From positions 1 through 64,000 of the forward strand of contig CAJUPO010000009.1 of NCBI GenBank assembly GCA_910588145.1: a stretch of 64,000 nucleotides of DNA, written 5' to 3'. A program made the position numbers and the translations under genes. The notes beneath the pieces were generated by a model that was not told where the DNA came from, searched no databases, and saw only the letters and a list, made by a program, of their open reading frames with translations. Numbering within the stretch: position 1 is the first letter of the stretch; each line of letters starts with the position of its first letter. This stretch comes from an uncultured Oscillospiraceae bacterium (lineage in GTDB: Bacteria; Bacillota; Clostridia; Oscillospirales; Ruminococcaceae). Of this stretch, positions 25,051 through 33,333 are shown piece after piece.

Positions 25051-25983
25051 ATGTATAATCAGAATGTAAAAATTAAATTTTTCTCTGACCTTCCGGCATA
25101 TTCCATATTAAAACAGTATTTTAAAAAAACTGAAAAATTTGAGAATGAGTATAGGGCTGATATAGGTGAGATGCAGAGCTTTGAGCTTGAAAATACCTTA
25201 AAAAATACTTTTTCTTCTGTTCCTAAAAAAAATTATCTTATACATTTCAAGCATAGGCTGAAAAAGTATGCTGACTGGTACAGTGCAGAGTTTGGAGCTG
25301 AAAGTATTCGGAATAATATAGATGTTATTTTTGACAGAATTGCAGAAATAGGAGCAGAAGAGTTTTTTAATGTTCCTAAAAAGATATATTTTCTAAATGC
25401 AAAAAATCTTATTCTTGAAATGAACAGATTATCGTCTGATGAAAGTTCGCTGTTATTTAAGTCCGCAGAAATACTTGCATGGTATGGGTTTTCAGACAGT
25501 GAAATGATTAAGCTTAAAAAGGAAAATATAAAAGACGGGTTTATTCTGTATGATGGGAAACAGATAAAGCTGGATCGTTTTTCGGCAGAAATACTCGAAA
25601 AATTCCGTGACGCTGAGAAATATTCTGTTCAGGTAAACTGCGGAAGAGGAGTAGTTTATTATGCAGACAGTCCGTATCTTTTCCGTAAGAGAGGACGTGT
25701 TCCTGCTAACAGCGGTCCTGCAATTCACAAGCAAAATCTAAGGTGCTGTATTACCGAATTTTCAGGAAAATCAGATTATGATCTCGGTTTAAGGCATACG
25801 CTTATAAATGGAGTAATGTCAAGAGCTTATATAAAAGAATGGGAAGGCGATGTTCCGGATATTGACGGCAATGAATACTTTGAGCAGCTTTTTGATGTGA
25901 AAATGAAAAAAGGAAGCTTTGAAAATCTTATTCTTGAATATAAAGCCTTTAAAAAGTATGTCAGGTCGTTAAATTCATTATAA
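25051..25983 (+). CDS. Degenerate tyrosine-recombinase-like protein
   Basis: A 310-residue basic protein. Residues 142-160 (LAWYGFSDSEMIKLKKENI) resemble box I of phage integrases (GLRxSEL-L), but the catalytic Arg is replaced by Ser. Residues 245-250 (LGLRHT) resemble box II HxLRHT, but the first His is missing. A helix-rich N-terminal part (60-125) could be the core-binding domain. A clear C-terminal GHxxxxxTxxY motif is not seen. It is therefore either an inactive, repurposed integrase or a distant family. GAGGTG lies about 12 bases before the ATG. It has its own promoter and terminator. Confidence 0.5.
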   Translation: MYNQNVKIKFFSDLPAYSILKQYFKKTEKFENEYRADIGEMQSFELENTLKNTFSSVPKKNYLIHFKHRLKKYADWYSAEFGAESIRNNIDVIFDRIAEIGAEEFFNVPKKIYFLNAKNLILEMNRLSSDESSLLFKSAEILAWYGFSDSEMIKLKKENIKDGFILYDGKQIKLDRFSAEILEKFRDAEKYSVQVNCGRGVVYYADSPYLFRKRGRVPANSGPAIHKQNLRCCITEFSGKSDYDLGLRHTLINGVMSRAYIKEWEGDVPDIDGNEYFEQLFDVKMKKGSFENLILEYKAFKKYVRSLNSL

Positions 25984-25991
25984 TGTAAAAT

Positions 25992-26031
25992 AACCTCAAT
26001 CATCGGACCATTGGTCTGACGATTGAGGTTA
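25992..26031. terminator. Bidirectional terminator between the recombinase-like and holin-like genes
   Basis: AACCTCAATC and GATTGAGGTT form a 10-bp outer stem, extended inwards with two mismatches through GACCA/TGGTC. It separates convergent transcripts. Confidence 0.8.
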
Positions 26032-26048
26032 TATTTTAATATATGCTG

Positions 26049-26213
26049 TTATTTATTCTTTTTTTCATGCTGCGTGCCGAAATAGAATGCAATTATTGTA
26101 GTGAAAATCATCAGAAACTGATCAGATGTAATTTTATTCCTTAAAGACAATACAGCAAATACAATCGTGAGAATTATTGTTACAGCACTTTTTACTTTAA
26201 TATTATTGATCAT
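26049..26213 (-). CDS. Holin-like phage membrane protein (54 aa)
   Basis: A 54-residue protein, MINNIKVKSAVTIIL..., with two hydrophobic segments (about 8-24 and 31-46) and a charged tail ending HEKKNK. The ITSDQFLMIFTTIIAFYFG block resembles small membrane proteins encoded beside XhlA in Firmicute phages. It would permeabilise the membrane or support an endolysin. The start at 26213 is chosen for its GGCGGA SD; a longer frame would add 14 charged residues. It overlaps the XhlA-like gene by 11 bases. Confidence 0.65.
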   Translation of the reverse strand: MINNIKVKSAVTIILTIVFAVLSLRNKITSDQFLMIFTTIIAFYFGTQHEKKNK

Positions 26214-26430
26214 ATTCCGCCTTTCTTTCAAGATCGTTGATTCTATGATTGGCAACCTTTATTTGTTCCTGCAAAACAGGAATTTTTTCAGCAAAATTAT
26301 TATGCTTATCAACCTTTTTTTCAAGCTGGTGAAGCCGGTAATTAGTCATTTTTGAAGATACCAGAATACCGCTGAGTGAACCTCCTAAGGTTCCCGCAAG
26401 TGCGATAAGAGCAACTATTATGTCTGTCAT
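26203..26430 (-). CDS. XhlA-like phage lysis protein (75 aa)
   Basis: A 75-residue protein with an N-terminal membrane segment rich in Gly/Ala (about 4-26) and a long charged coiled-coil tail. The LEKKVDKHNNFAEKIPVLQE and VANHRINDLE signatures are typical of XhlA/hemolysin-type phage lysis-cassette proteins. XhlA works with a holin and an amidase in PBSX-type lysis. AAGGAGG precedes the ATG. It sits between tail-fibre-like and holin-like genes, the normal phage order. Confidence 0.75.
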   Translation of the reverse strand: MTDIIVALIALAGTLGGSLSGILVSSKMTNYRLHQLEKKVDKHNNFAEKIPVLQEQIKVANHRINDLERKAEYDQ

Positions 26431-26444
26431 TGTTCCTCCTTTAC

Positions 26445-27329
26445 TTATACTATTGAATATATTTTTACTTTTCCTATTTTCCCGACTGACTGGGCAATGT
26501 TCAGAGATTCAGGCGTGTCCGCTGGGATTGCTGCCGTTATGTATCCTGCGGCTTCGGTAATATAAGTTATATTATTTGCAGCAGAAGCTGAGCTTGGTAT
26601 TGTTCCGAAAAGCTTTATACTTCCGCCCGTTTTTAAATAGGCAACAGGGAGCAGACCGGACAGCCCTCCGGCTATTCCTGAGATTCCGACGCCGTCTGTG
26701 CATATTAACAAAGCGTTGTAAGCGGATAAATTTTCTATGCTGACTGTTCCCGAAGCAGAAGATATTTCTCCGCTGTAGAGAAGCTTTCCGGAATTTGAAG
26801 CTTTTATACATGAATTGACATCGGAAGTCAGAGCTATTGTTCCGGTTTTTGGCGGGGCAGTTAGAGTATAATCACCATGCTTTACCTGAAATCGTTTTTG
26901 GGGGGTGAATCCGGCTGTACCTACGTTTACTATGCTGGATCCGTCTGTGAGAGAAAATTTGATTGCAACAGCATTATAAATTGTGGCAGTACGCTGTATT
27001 TCAAAAACGTTTGCATTCTGATTGGCAACCGTCATTGCGCCTGATACTGTTCCACCTTTATTTTTGAAATATGTTTCTGCAATATCGCTTCCGTTTTTAT
27101 CGCCTAACGCTTTGGTTGCTGTTCCTCCGGCTGAAGCTGACGCTGCATACAGCGGCTTGTTTGTAAGATCATTATAGCTTCCGGTAAAAGCTACTGTTTT
27201 AAGATCGGAAAAGAATTTTTTTATTTTACCGAAAAGAGTCTTTATTTCTTCTCCGCTTTCGATGTTTTTTCTGGTGGTGGATTCTGTAAATTCTACATTT
27301 ATCTGTGCTGAGATGTTTTTGCTTTCCAT
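26445..27329 (-). CDS. Phage tail-fibre-like protein (294 aa)
   Basis: A 294-residue Ser/Ala/Gly/Thr-rich protein without signal peptide. GSYNDLTNKP near residue 50 is the hallmark repeat of phage tail fibres, and FKNKGGTVSGAMTV is a second tail-fibre motif. The C-terminal half is low-complexity and beta-rich, as in receptor-binding fibre tips. No chaperone, baseplate or tube gene lies next to it. AAGGAGG stands before the ATG, and a promoter is at 27376-27403. It leads the fibre/XhlA/holin-like operon. Confidence 0.8.
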   Translation of the reverse strand: MESKNISAQINVEFTESTTRKNIESGEEIKTLFGKIKKFFSDLKTVAFTGSYNDLTNKPLYAASASAGGTATKALGDKNGSDIAETYFKNKGGTVSGAMTVANQNANVFEIQRTATIYNAVAIKFSLTDGSSIVNVGTAGFTPQKRFQVKHGDYTLTAPPKTGTIALTSDVNSCIKASNSGKLLYSGEISSASGTVSIENLSAYNALLICTDGVGISGIAGGLSGLLPVAYLKTGGSIKLFGTIPSSASAANNITYITEAAGYITAAIPADTPESLNIAQSVGKIGKVKIYSIV

Positions 27330-27375
27330 GTTATCCTCCTTGTTTTTAATATTAAATCGGTTATATTACAATTAT

Positions 27376-27433
27376 ATTATATTTATATAATTAGGTTTGT
27401 CAAGTTGACAAATTCATAAAAATGTGCTAATAT
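27376..27433. promoter_or_regulatory. Back-to-back promoters sharing a 17-bp palindrome
   Basis: Leftward: TTGACA (27398-27403, minus strand), 16-base spacer, TATAAT (27376-27381), for the tail-fibre gene. Rightward: TTGACA (27405-27410), 17-base spacer, TAATAT (27428-27433), for the amidase gene. The two -35 boxes form a perfect palindrome TTTGTCAAGTTGACAAA (27396-27412), so one bound regulator would cover both. Confidence 0.75.
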
Positions 27434-27555
27434 AAAAATGGAAATTCAAATTTGATTTTAAAGGGAAAATTGTAATATTTATTCGTATATTTTCATAAGC
27501 ATTACTAAGACAAGTTTGTAAATGTCTTTATATTACATAAAGAGGTGCTGTGATT

Positions 27556-28293
27556 ATGGAAATGGTACGAAAAAAAATTCTCAAAAGAGCGTTATGTATA
27601 GCTTCTGCTTTTGTAGTGGGAGGAGGCGCTGTTATTCTTTCAGCAGACAGAGTAAAGGATAAAACAATTGCAGTTCTGGGAGAAGCCGGAAAAGAGCTTC
27701 CTATAATTGTTCTTGACGCAGGTCACGGCGGAATCGACGGAGGCTGTTCGTCAGCCAGCGGGGTTCCGGAAAAGGGGATTAATCTTAATATTTTGCTTTG
27801 CCTGAGAGATATGCTTGAAGCAAACGGATACAAGGTGGAGGTTACAAGGGATACAGACACGTCTATACACGATGAGGGGATCGAGGGTATAGCGAATCAG
27901 AAAAGCTCTGATATGGATAATCGTCTTGAAATTTTTAACAAAAACAAGAATGCCATCTGTATTTCTATTCATCAAAATCAGTTTACCGATCCTAAGTACA
28001 GCGGAGCGCAGATGTTCTATTCTGCAACAAATTCTGAAAGTAAGTTTTTGGCTCAGGCAATTCAGGATAAATTTGTTGAATATATTCAGCCGGATAATGA
28101 GCGTGAAATTAAGCTTTGCGGAAAAGAATTGTTTTTATGCTATTTCTGTGAAAATCCCACAGTAATGGTGGAATGCGGTTTTCTTTCAAATCCTCAGGAA
28201 GCGGAATTGCTCAATGACGAGGAATATCAGCATAAGATCGCTTTTAGTATTTTTGCCGCTGTTAATGAATACCTAAGCGGAAAATCAAAATAA
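27556..28293 (+). CDS. N-acetylmuramoyl-L-alanine amidase (Amidase_3, CwlD-like)
   Basis: A 245-residue exported zinc amidase that cuts the stem peptide from MurNAc. An N-terminal membrane segment (about 8-28) precedes the catalytic domain, with DAGHGGIDGG, SIHQNQF and the catalytic Glu in MVECGFLSN. Size and layout fit CwlD, which makes muramic-delta-lactam in spore cortex, although a vegetative amidase is possible. The ATG at 27556 is preferred over a GTG two codons earlier because GAGGTG lies 8 bases before it. It is followed after 18 bases by radA. Confidence 0.85.
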   Translation: MEMVRKKILKRALCIASAFVVGGGAVILSADRVKDKTIAVLGEAGKELPIIVLDAGHGGIDGGCSSASGVPEKGINLNILLCLRDMLEANGYKVEVTRDTDTSIHDEGIEGIANQKSSDMDNRLEIFNKNKNAICISIHQNQFTDPKYSGAQMFYSATNSESKFLAQAIQDKFVEYIQPDNEREIKLCGKELFLCYFCENPTVMVECGFLSNPQEAELLNDEEYQHKIAFSIFAAVNEYLSGKSK

Positions 28294-28311
28294 ATTACAA
28301 AGGACGAAAAA

Positions 28312-29682
28312 ATGGCAAGAAGTAAAATAGTGTATGAGTGCAGCGAATGCGGTTACGAAAGCGGAAAGTGGAACGGCAGATGTCCTTCCTGCGGAGCGTG
28401 GAACAGCTTTGAAGAACTAAAGCAGGCAACTTCGGCGAAATCAGGGAAAACAAGAAAGACTGCGGATTTATCTGACGAGATTCTTGAACTTTCTGAAATC
28501 GACGTTAATACAGACGTCAGATACAAAACCGGAATCGGTGAACTTGATAGAGTACTGGGAGGCGGACTTGTTAAAGGCTCTATCGTACTGCTTGGCGGCG
28601 CTCCGGGAATAGGTAAAAGTACGCTGCTGCTTCAAATTTGTCAGTTTCTTGGAGAAAATTACTCTATTCTTTATGTTTCGGGAGAAGAATCGGCAAGGCA
28701 GATAAAGCTTAGAGCACAAAGGCTTTCTGTTGATACGGAGAGCCTTTATATTCTTACTGTGACCGATGCGGAGGCTATATGTGATACCATAGCTTCAAGT
28801 ACTCCGGACATAGTTATAATTGATTCTGTACAGACTATGAGCATACCTGAGATAACTTCAAGTCCCGGGAGCATAACTCAGGTCAGGGAATGTACAAATC
28901 TTTTTATGAATACTGCAAAAAGGCTTGAAATACCTATAATTGTTGTAGGTCATGTCAATAAGGACGGCGCTATTGCCGGTCCAAAGGTAATGGAACATAT
29001 TGTTGACGCTGTTTTGTATTTTGAGGGTGAGCGCAATTACAGCTTCCGTGTTTTAAGAACTGTTAAAAACAGATACGGTTCCACAAATGAGATAGGTGTA
29101 TTCGATATGCAGGATAAGGGGCTGCGTGAGGTAGAAAACCCGTCGGAAATGCTTCTGTCAGGCAGACCTGAAAACGTATCCGGCACCTGCGTTACGTGCA
29201 CCATGGAGGGTCAGCGGCCTATACTTACGGAAATTCAGGTACTTGCTGCAAAAAGCGGATTTTCCGCACCCAGAAGAATGTCTAAGGGATTCGATTTCAA
29301 CCGCATGACTATAATTATTGCTGTACTGGAAAAACGTGCGGATCTTTTTTTCGGCACCCTTGACGTATATATGAATGTTGTGGGAGGCTTTCGGATAGAT
29401 GAAACAGCCGGGGATCTTGCAGTTGCCCTCTGCCTTTATTCAAGTATAGTTGACAAGCCTGTTGACAAAAAAACCATAGCTATCGGTGAAATCGGTCTTG
29501 GCGGAGAAATAAGAGCAGTTTCAAATATAATTCAGCGTGTCAGGGAAGCGGAACGCATGGGCTTTTCTACTTGTATTGTTCCTAAGCAGTCACTGCCGGC
29601 GCTTCGTGAAAGCGGTGTTAAAATCCGAATTATAGGAGTATCTGATATTAATCAGGCATTTTCTTTTTTTAACCGTAAGTAA
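28312..29682 (+). CDS. radA: DNA repair protein RadA
   Basis: A 456-residue RecA-like branch-migration helicase. The N-terminal zinc finger is CSECGYESGKWNGRCPSC; Walker A is GGAPGIGKST; the RadA KNRFG motif appears as KNRYGSTNE; and the C-terminal Lon-like domain includes FRIDETAGDLAVALCL. It processes recombination intermediates during repair and transformation. GGACG precedes the ATG, and the gene follows the amidase by 18 bases. Confidence 0.95.
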   Translation: MARSKIVYECSECGYESGKWNGRCPSCGAWNSFEELKQATSAKSGKTRKTADLSDEILELSEIDVNTDVRYKTGIGELDRVLGGGLVKGSIVLLGGAPGIGKSTLLLQICQFLGENYSILYVSGEESARQIKLRAQRLSVDTESLYILTVTDAEAICDTIASSTPDIVIIDSVQTMSIPEITSSPGSITQVRECTNLFMNTAKRLEIPIIVVGHVNKDGAIAGPKVMEHIVDAVLYFEGERNYSFRVLRTVKNRYGSTNEIGVFDMQDKGLREVENPSEMLLSGRPENVSGTCVTCTMEGQRPILTEIQVLAAKSGFSAPRRMSKGFDFNRMTIIIAVLEKRADLFFGTLDVYMNVVGGFRIDETAGDLAVALCLYSSIVDKPVDKKTIAIGEIGLGGEIRAVSNIIQRVREAERMGFSTCIVPKQSLPALRESGVKIRIIGVSDINQAFSFFNRK

Positions 29683-29695
29683 TGCGGATATTATA

Positions 29696-29724
29696 TTGAA
29701 AAAATTGTTTTATTATGCTATAAT
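29696..29724 (+). promoter_or_regulatory. Promoter of maf
   Basis: TTGAAA (29696-29701), 17-base spacer, TATAAT (29719-29724), 41 bases before the maf start codon. Confidence 0.7.
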
Positions 29725-29764
29725 TTATACTGAAATAAATAAGTGAAATATAAAGGATAATAAT

Positions 29765-30334
29765 ATGAAAATTGTGCTTGCGTCTGCTTCACCGCGCAGA
29801 AAAGAACTTATGAGTTTTGTCGCAGATGAATTTGAAATACGTCCGTCAGACGCCGATGAAACACTTCCTGAAGGCATTCAGCCTGAAAAGGCAGCAGAGT
29901 ATCTGTCAGCTTTAAAGGCTCAGGCAGCAGAGCGCCGTGAAAATGAGATTGTCATTGGATGTGATACTGTTGTTGTTATAGATAATACTATACTCGGCAA
30001 GCCCCGTACCAGTCAGGAATGCTTTGATATGCTTAGAATGCTTTCCGGAAAAACGCACAAAGTATTTACTGGAGTTACATTTCGCGGGTTTGGAAATAAC
30101 TTATCTTTTACTGAAGAAACAGCTGTAGAATTTTATGCTCTCAGCGATGAAGAAATTTCAGAGTATATTAAAACAGGAGAACCCTTTGATAAGGCGGGCG
30201 GCTATGGTATACAGGGAAAAGGAGCTATGCTTGTCAGGGGAATAAAAGGCGATTATTTTAATGTGGTGGGACTTCCGGCGTCCAGACTTAAACGTGAATT
30301 GGAAGTATTTATGCGTTTTTGTATTGACAAATAA
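29765..30334 (+). CDS. maf: Maf family nucleoside triphosphate pyrophosphatase
   Basis: A 189-residue house-cleaning NTP pyrophosphatase (dTTP/UTP type in most Firmicutes). Motifs LASASPRRKEL at the N-terminus, IGCDTVV and LGKPRTSQE in the middle, and FDKAGGYGIQGKG at the active site are all present. Maf enzymes hydrolyse non-canonical nucleotides and have been linked to septum formation. AAAGGA precedes the ATG. The valS promoter overlaps its last codons. Confidence 0.93.
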   Translation: MKIVLASASPRRKELMSFVADEFEIRPSDADETLPEGIQPEKAAEYLSALKAQAAERRENEIVIGCDTVVVIDNTILGKPRTSQECFDMLRMLSGKTHKVFTGVTFRGFGNNLSFTEETAVEFYALSDEEISEYIKTGEPFDKAGGYGIQGKGAMLVRGIKGDYFNVVGLPASRLKRELEVFMRFCIDK

Positions 30335-30352
30335 TATTTATTAAAGTATAAT
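30324..30352 (+). promoter_or_regulatory. Perfect consensus promoter of the valS leader
   Basis: TTGACA (30324-30329), 17-base spacer, TATAAT (30347-30352). The -35 box lies in the maf coding end. Transcription would start near 30359, giving a leader of about 200 bases. Confidence 0.88.
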
Positions 30353-30385
30353 AATAAAGTAATTTGTTAAAAAGGGGCAGACGTC

Positions 30386-30445
30386 ATGAAAATTCACTTT
30401 TTTACAGGTGAATATGCAGTCTATAAGGTCATGAAGCGTTCATAG
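30386..30445 (+). CDS. Putative 19-aa leader peptide upstream of valS
   Basis: ATG-to-TAG frame of 19 codons (MKIHFFTGEYAVYKVMKRS) with AAGGGG 11 bases upstream. It includes two GTC valine codons. Its position between a consensus promoter and a terminator hairpin suggests a translated leader that controls read-through into valS. Two Val codons in 19 is modest, so the valine-sensing idea is tentative; the frame may be fortuitous. Confidence 0.35.
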   Translation: MKIHFFTGEYAVYKVMKRS

Positions 30446-30491
30446 GCCTTTGCTGCTTTGTGCCGTATTGCTTTTTATTAACCGGAAACGG

Positions 30492-30543
30492 GCAGCCGTC
30501 AGCAGAGAAATGAGTCAACTGCTATGGCTGCTTTTATTTTTAT
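30492..30543 (+). terminator. Attenuator-type terminator 18 bases before valS
   Basis: GCAGCC...AGCAG (30492-30505) pairs with CTGCT...GGCTGC (30519-30531) with one bulged base, followed by TTTTATTTTTAT. It lies inside the valS leader, so most transcripts would stop unless it is prevented from folding. TGCTGC at 30451-30456 could pair with its left arm as an antiterminator. Confidence 0.7.
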
Positions 30544-30560
30544 CGAACGGAGATGTTTAA

Positions 30561-33179
30561 ATGGGTAAGGAACTTGCTAAGCTTTATGACCCTAAGGAAT
30601 TTGAAGACAGAATTTATAAATACTGGAACGACAACGGCTGTTTCAGAGCAGAGATAGACAGGGAGAAAAAGCCGTATACAATTGTAATCCCCCCTCCGAA
30701 TATAACAGGACAGCTTCACATGGGACATGCCCTTGATGAAACTCTTCAGGATATTCTAATCAGATGGAAGAGAATGTCTGGGTATTCAGCGTTGTGGCTG
30801 CCTGGAACAGACCATGCGGCTATTGCAACGGAAGCAAAAATTGTTGAGGCAATGCGTAAGGATGGCGTTTCAAAAGAAGATTTGGGACGTGAAGGCTTCA
30901 TGGAGCGTGCATGGGCGTGGAAAGAGAAATACGGCGGAAGAATTGTTGAACAGCTTAAAAAGCTGGGTTCTTCCTGCGACTGGTCAAGGGAACGCTTTAC
31001 AATGGATGAGGGCTGCTCCAAGGCTGTTAAGGAGGCCTTTGTAAATTATTATGAAAAGGGCTTGATTTACAGGGGAGAAAGAATTATAAACTGGTGCCCT
31101 CATTGCCGTACGTCTCTTTCTGACGCAGAGGTTGAATATGAGGATCAGGCAGGACATTTTTGGCATTTGCGCTATCAGCTTGCAGACGGAAGCGGTTATC
31201 TGGAGCTTGCTACAACACGTCCTGAAACACTTCTTGGAGATACTGCTGTTGCAGTTAATCCAAATGATGATCGCTATAAGCAGCTTGTAGGAAAAATGCT
31301 GATACTGCCGATCGTTCATAGAGAAATACCTATTGTTGCAGATGAATATGTTGAAATGGATTTCGGAACAGGCGTTGTTAAAATTACACCTGCCCATGAT
31401 CCAAATGACTTTGAGGTGGGTCTTCGCCATAATCTTCCGGTTATAAACGTAATGACCGACGACGCTAAGATCACTGAGGATTATCCTGCATATGCCGGTA
31501 TGGACAGATACGAGGCAAGAAAGGCAATTGTAGCTGATCTTGAAAAGGAAGGCGCTCTTGTAAAAATTGAAGATTACAGCCATAATGTAGGAACGTGCTA
31601 TCGCTGCGGAACTACTGTTGAACCAAAGGTTTCTACTCAATGGTTTGTTAAAATGAAGCCGCTTGCAGGTCCTGCTATCAGCGCTGTAAAAAACGGCGAA
31701 ACTAAATTTGTTCCGGAGCGTTTTGAAAAAATATATTTCCATTGGCTTGAAAATATCCGTGATTGGTGTATTTCAAGACAGATTTGGTGGGGACATCAGA
31801 TTCCTGCATTTTACTGCGACGAATGCGGTGAAATGACAGTAACTAAGGAAAACAGTGCAGCTTGTCCAAAGTGCGGCAAAAAAATGCGTCAGGATCCGGA
31901 TACCCTTGACACATGGTTCTCCTCTGCTCTATGGCCTTTCTCTACTCTGGGCTGGCCTGATAAAACTGAAGATTTCGATTATTTCTATCCGACAAATACT
32001 CTTGTAACCGGATATGATATTATTCCGTTCTGGGTAATGAGAATGATGTTCTCAGGCTTGGAATATACAGGTCAGGTTCCTTTTGATACCGTTTTAATTC
32101 ACGGTCTTGTCAGAGATGAACAGGGACGGAAGATGTCCAAATCCCTGGGCAACGGAATTGATCCGCTGGAGGTTATAGACAAGTATGGCGCTGACGCACT
32201 CAGATTTATGCTTGCAAACGGTAATTCTCCTGGTAATGATATGCGTTATATCGATGAAAAGGTTAAGTCGGCAAGAAACTTTGCTAATAAGCTTTGGAAC
32301 GCTTCAAGATTTATTATGATGAATCTGCCGGACGGATTCATAAATGAGGGACTTCCTGAAAATCTTAATCTTGAAGATAAGTGGGTTATAAGCAAGTTCA
32401 ATACCCTTGCAAAGGAAGTAAATGAAAATCTTGATAAGTTTGAACTTGGCGTTGCAGTATCAAAGCTTTATGACTTTATCTGGGACGTTTACTGCGATTG
32501 GTATATTGAACTGACTAAGCCGAGAATCCAAGAGGGCGGAGAAACAAAGAATACTGCTCAGGCTGTTCTGGTATGGGTCATGGAAGGAATGCTTAAGCTG
32601 CTGCACCCGTTTATGCCTTATATTACAGAGGAGATTTGGCAGGTTCTTACTAACGAAAGCGGTCCTATTATGATTTCTCAGTTCCCTAAGTATGATGAGA
32701 ACCTTTCATTTATAAATGAGGAAGATGACTTCGGTAAAATTATTGAGGCTATTAAGGCAGTTAGGGCAAGAAGAACAGAAATGAATGTTCCGCCGTCAGT
32801 AAAGGCTAAGATTTTTATAGAAACACAAAATAAATCGCTATTTGAAAAATGCAGTGTTTTCTTTGAAAAGCTTGCGTCTGCATCTGAAATAGAAGTGTCT
32901 GAAAAGTATGAGATTGAGGACGCTGTTACCGCTGTTACAGACTCAGCAAGACTTTTTATTCCTATGAACGAACTTGTTGACAAGGATAAGGAACTTGCAC
33001 GTCTTGAAAAAGAAAAAGCAAAGGTTCAGAAGGACCTTGATTTTCTTAGAGGAAAACTTAGCAATGAAGGTTTTCTTGCAAAGGCTCCTGAAAAGCTTAT
33101 AGGAGCTGAGATGGCTAAGCTTGCAAGGGCAGAAGAAAAAATGGCTAAAATTGTACAGTCAATGGCAGCTTTGAAATAA
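30561..33179 (+). CDS. valS: Valyl-tRNA synthetase
   Basis: An 872-residue class I aminoacyl-tRNA synthetase. HMGHALDET is the HIGH motif and RKMSKSLGN the KMSKS motif. A zinc ribbon is seen in FYCDECGEMT and CPKCGKKM. The editing domain includes TTRPETLLGDTAV, the anticodon-binding domain starts near 620, and a C-terminal coiled coil (about 805-872) is typical of ValRS. ACGGAG stands before the ATG. Expression is probably set by the structured leader upstream rather than by a T-box, which is not visible. Confidence 0.97.
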   Translation: MGKELAKLYDPKEFEDRIYKYWNDNGCFRAEIDREKKPYTIVIPPPNITGQLHMGHALDETLQDILIRWKRMSGYSALWLPGTDHAAIATEAKIVEAMRKDGVSKEDLGREGFMERAWAWKEKYGGRIVEQLKKLGSSCDWSRERFTMDEGCSKAVKEAFVNYYEKGLIYRGERIINWCPHCRTSLSDAEVEYEDQAGHFWHLRYQLADGSGYLELATTRPETLLGDTAVAVNPNDDRYKQLVGKMLILPIVHREIPIVADEYVEMDFGTGVVKITPAHDPNDFEVGLRHNLPVINVMTDDAKITEDYPAYAGMDRYEARKAIVADLEKEGALVKIEDYSHNVGTCYRCGTTVEPKVSTQWFVKMKPLAGPAISAVKNGETKFVPERFEKIYFHWLENIRDWCISRQIWWGHQIPAFYCDECGEMTVTKENSAACPKCGKKMRQDPDTLDTWFSSALWPFSTLGWPDKTEDFDYFYPTNTLVTGYDIIPFWVMRMMFSGLEYTGQVPFDTVLIHGLVRDEQGRKMSKSLGNGIDPLEVIDKYGADALRFMLANGNSPGNDMRYIDEKVKSARNFANKLWNASRFIMMNLPDGFINEGLPENLNLEDKWVISKFNTLAKEVNENLDKFELGVAVSKLYDFIWDVYCDWYIELTKPRIQEGGETKNTAQAVLVWVMEGMLKLLHPFMPYITEEIWQVLTNESGPIMISQFPKYDENLSFINEEDDFGKIIEAIKAVRARRTEMNVPPSVKAKIFIETQNKSLFEKCSVFFEKLASASEIEVSEKYEIEDAVTAVTDSARLFIPMNELVDKDKELARLEKEKAKVQKDLDFLRGKLSNEGFLAKAPEKLIGAEMAKLARAEEKMAKIVQSMAALK

Positions 33180-33183
33180 AATC

Positions 33184-33219
33184 AAAACCGGCCTCTCCAT
33201 GTTTAGAGGTCGGTTTTTT
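33184..33219 (+). terminator. Terminator after valS
   Basis: AAAACCGGCCTCT pairs with AGAGGTCGGTTTT (one G-T pair), ending in a T6 tail. Confidence 0.9.
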
Positions 33220-33264
33220 CTTGGGTGTATTAATTTTCTTTTTATATACTTTTTGACATCACAT

Positions 33265-33300
33265 AAAAATACGGCAGAGATTTTTCTCTGCCGTATTTTT
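33265..33300. terminator. Bidirectional terminator between valS and the DUF4097 operon
   Basis: Perfect 15-bp stem (33265-33279 with 33286-33300) flanked by A5 and T-rich arms. Confidence 0.88.
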
Positions 33301-33333
33301 TAATGCTTATTATGCAAAATAACATGAAAAATA

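Larger units (their letters stand above)
22934..27412. mobile_element. Compact phage-derived island (regulatory switch plus adsorption/lysis genes)
   Basis: Contains an S24 repressor with matching operators, four tiny overlapping or closely spaced ORFs, a degenerate tyrosine-recombinase-like gene, and a leftward tail-fibre/XhlA/holin-like trio. Terminase, portal, capsid, replication and complete tail genes are absent, so it is a prophage remnant or a domesticated cassette. Intact SD sites, terminators and promoters suggest that it is maintained rather than decaying. Limits are approximate; no flanking att repeat was identified. Confidence 0.6.

Noticed and set aside
30335..30560. T-box riboswitch before valS
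   Set aside because: The GGGTGGNACC antiterminator core is missing; only a terminator hairpin and a mini-ORF are visible.
30984..31742. 252-codon frame antisense to valS, and similar long frames opposite rpoB/rpoC, thiI and the desulfurase gene
   Set aside because: They are antisense shadows of strongly conserved genes, with no SD and no protein-like composition.
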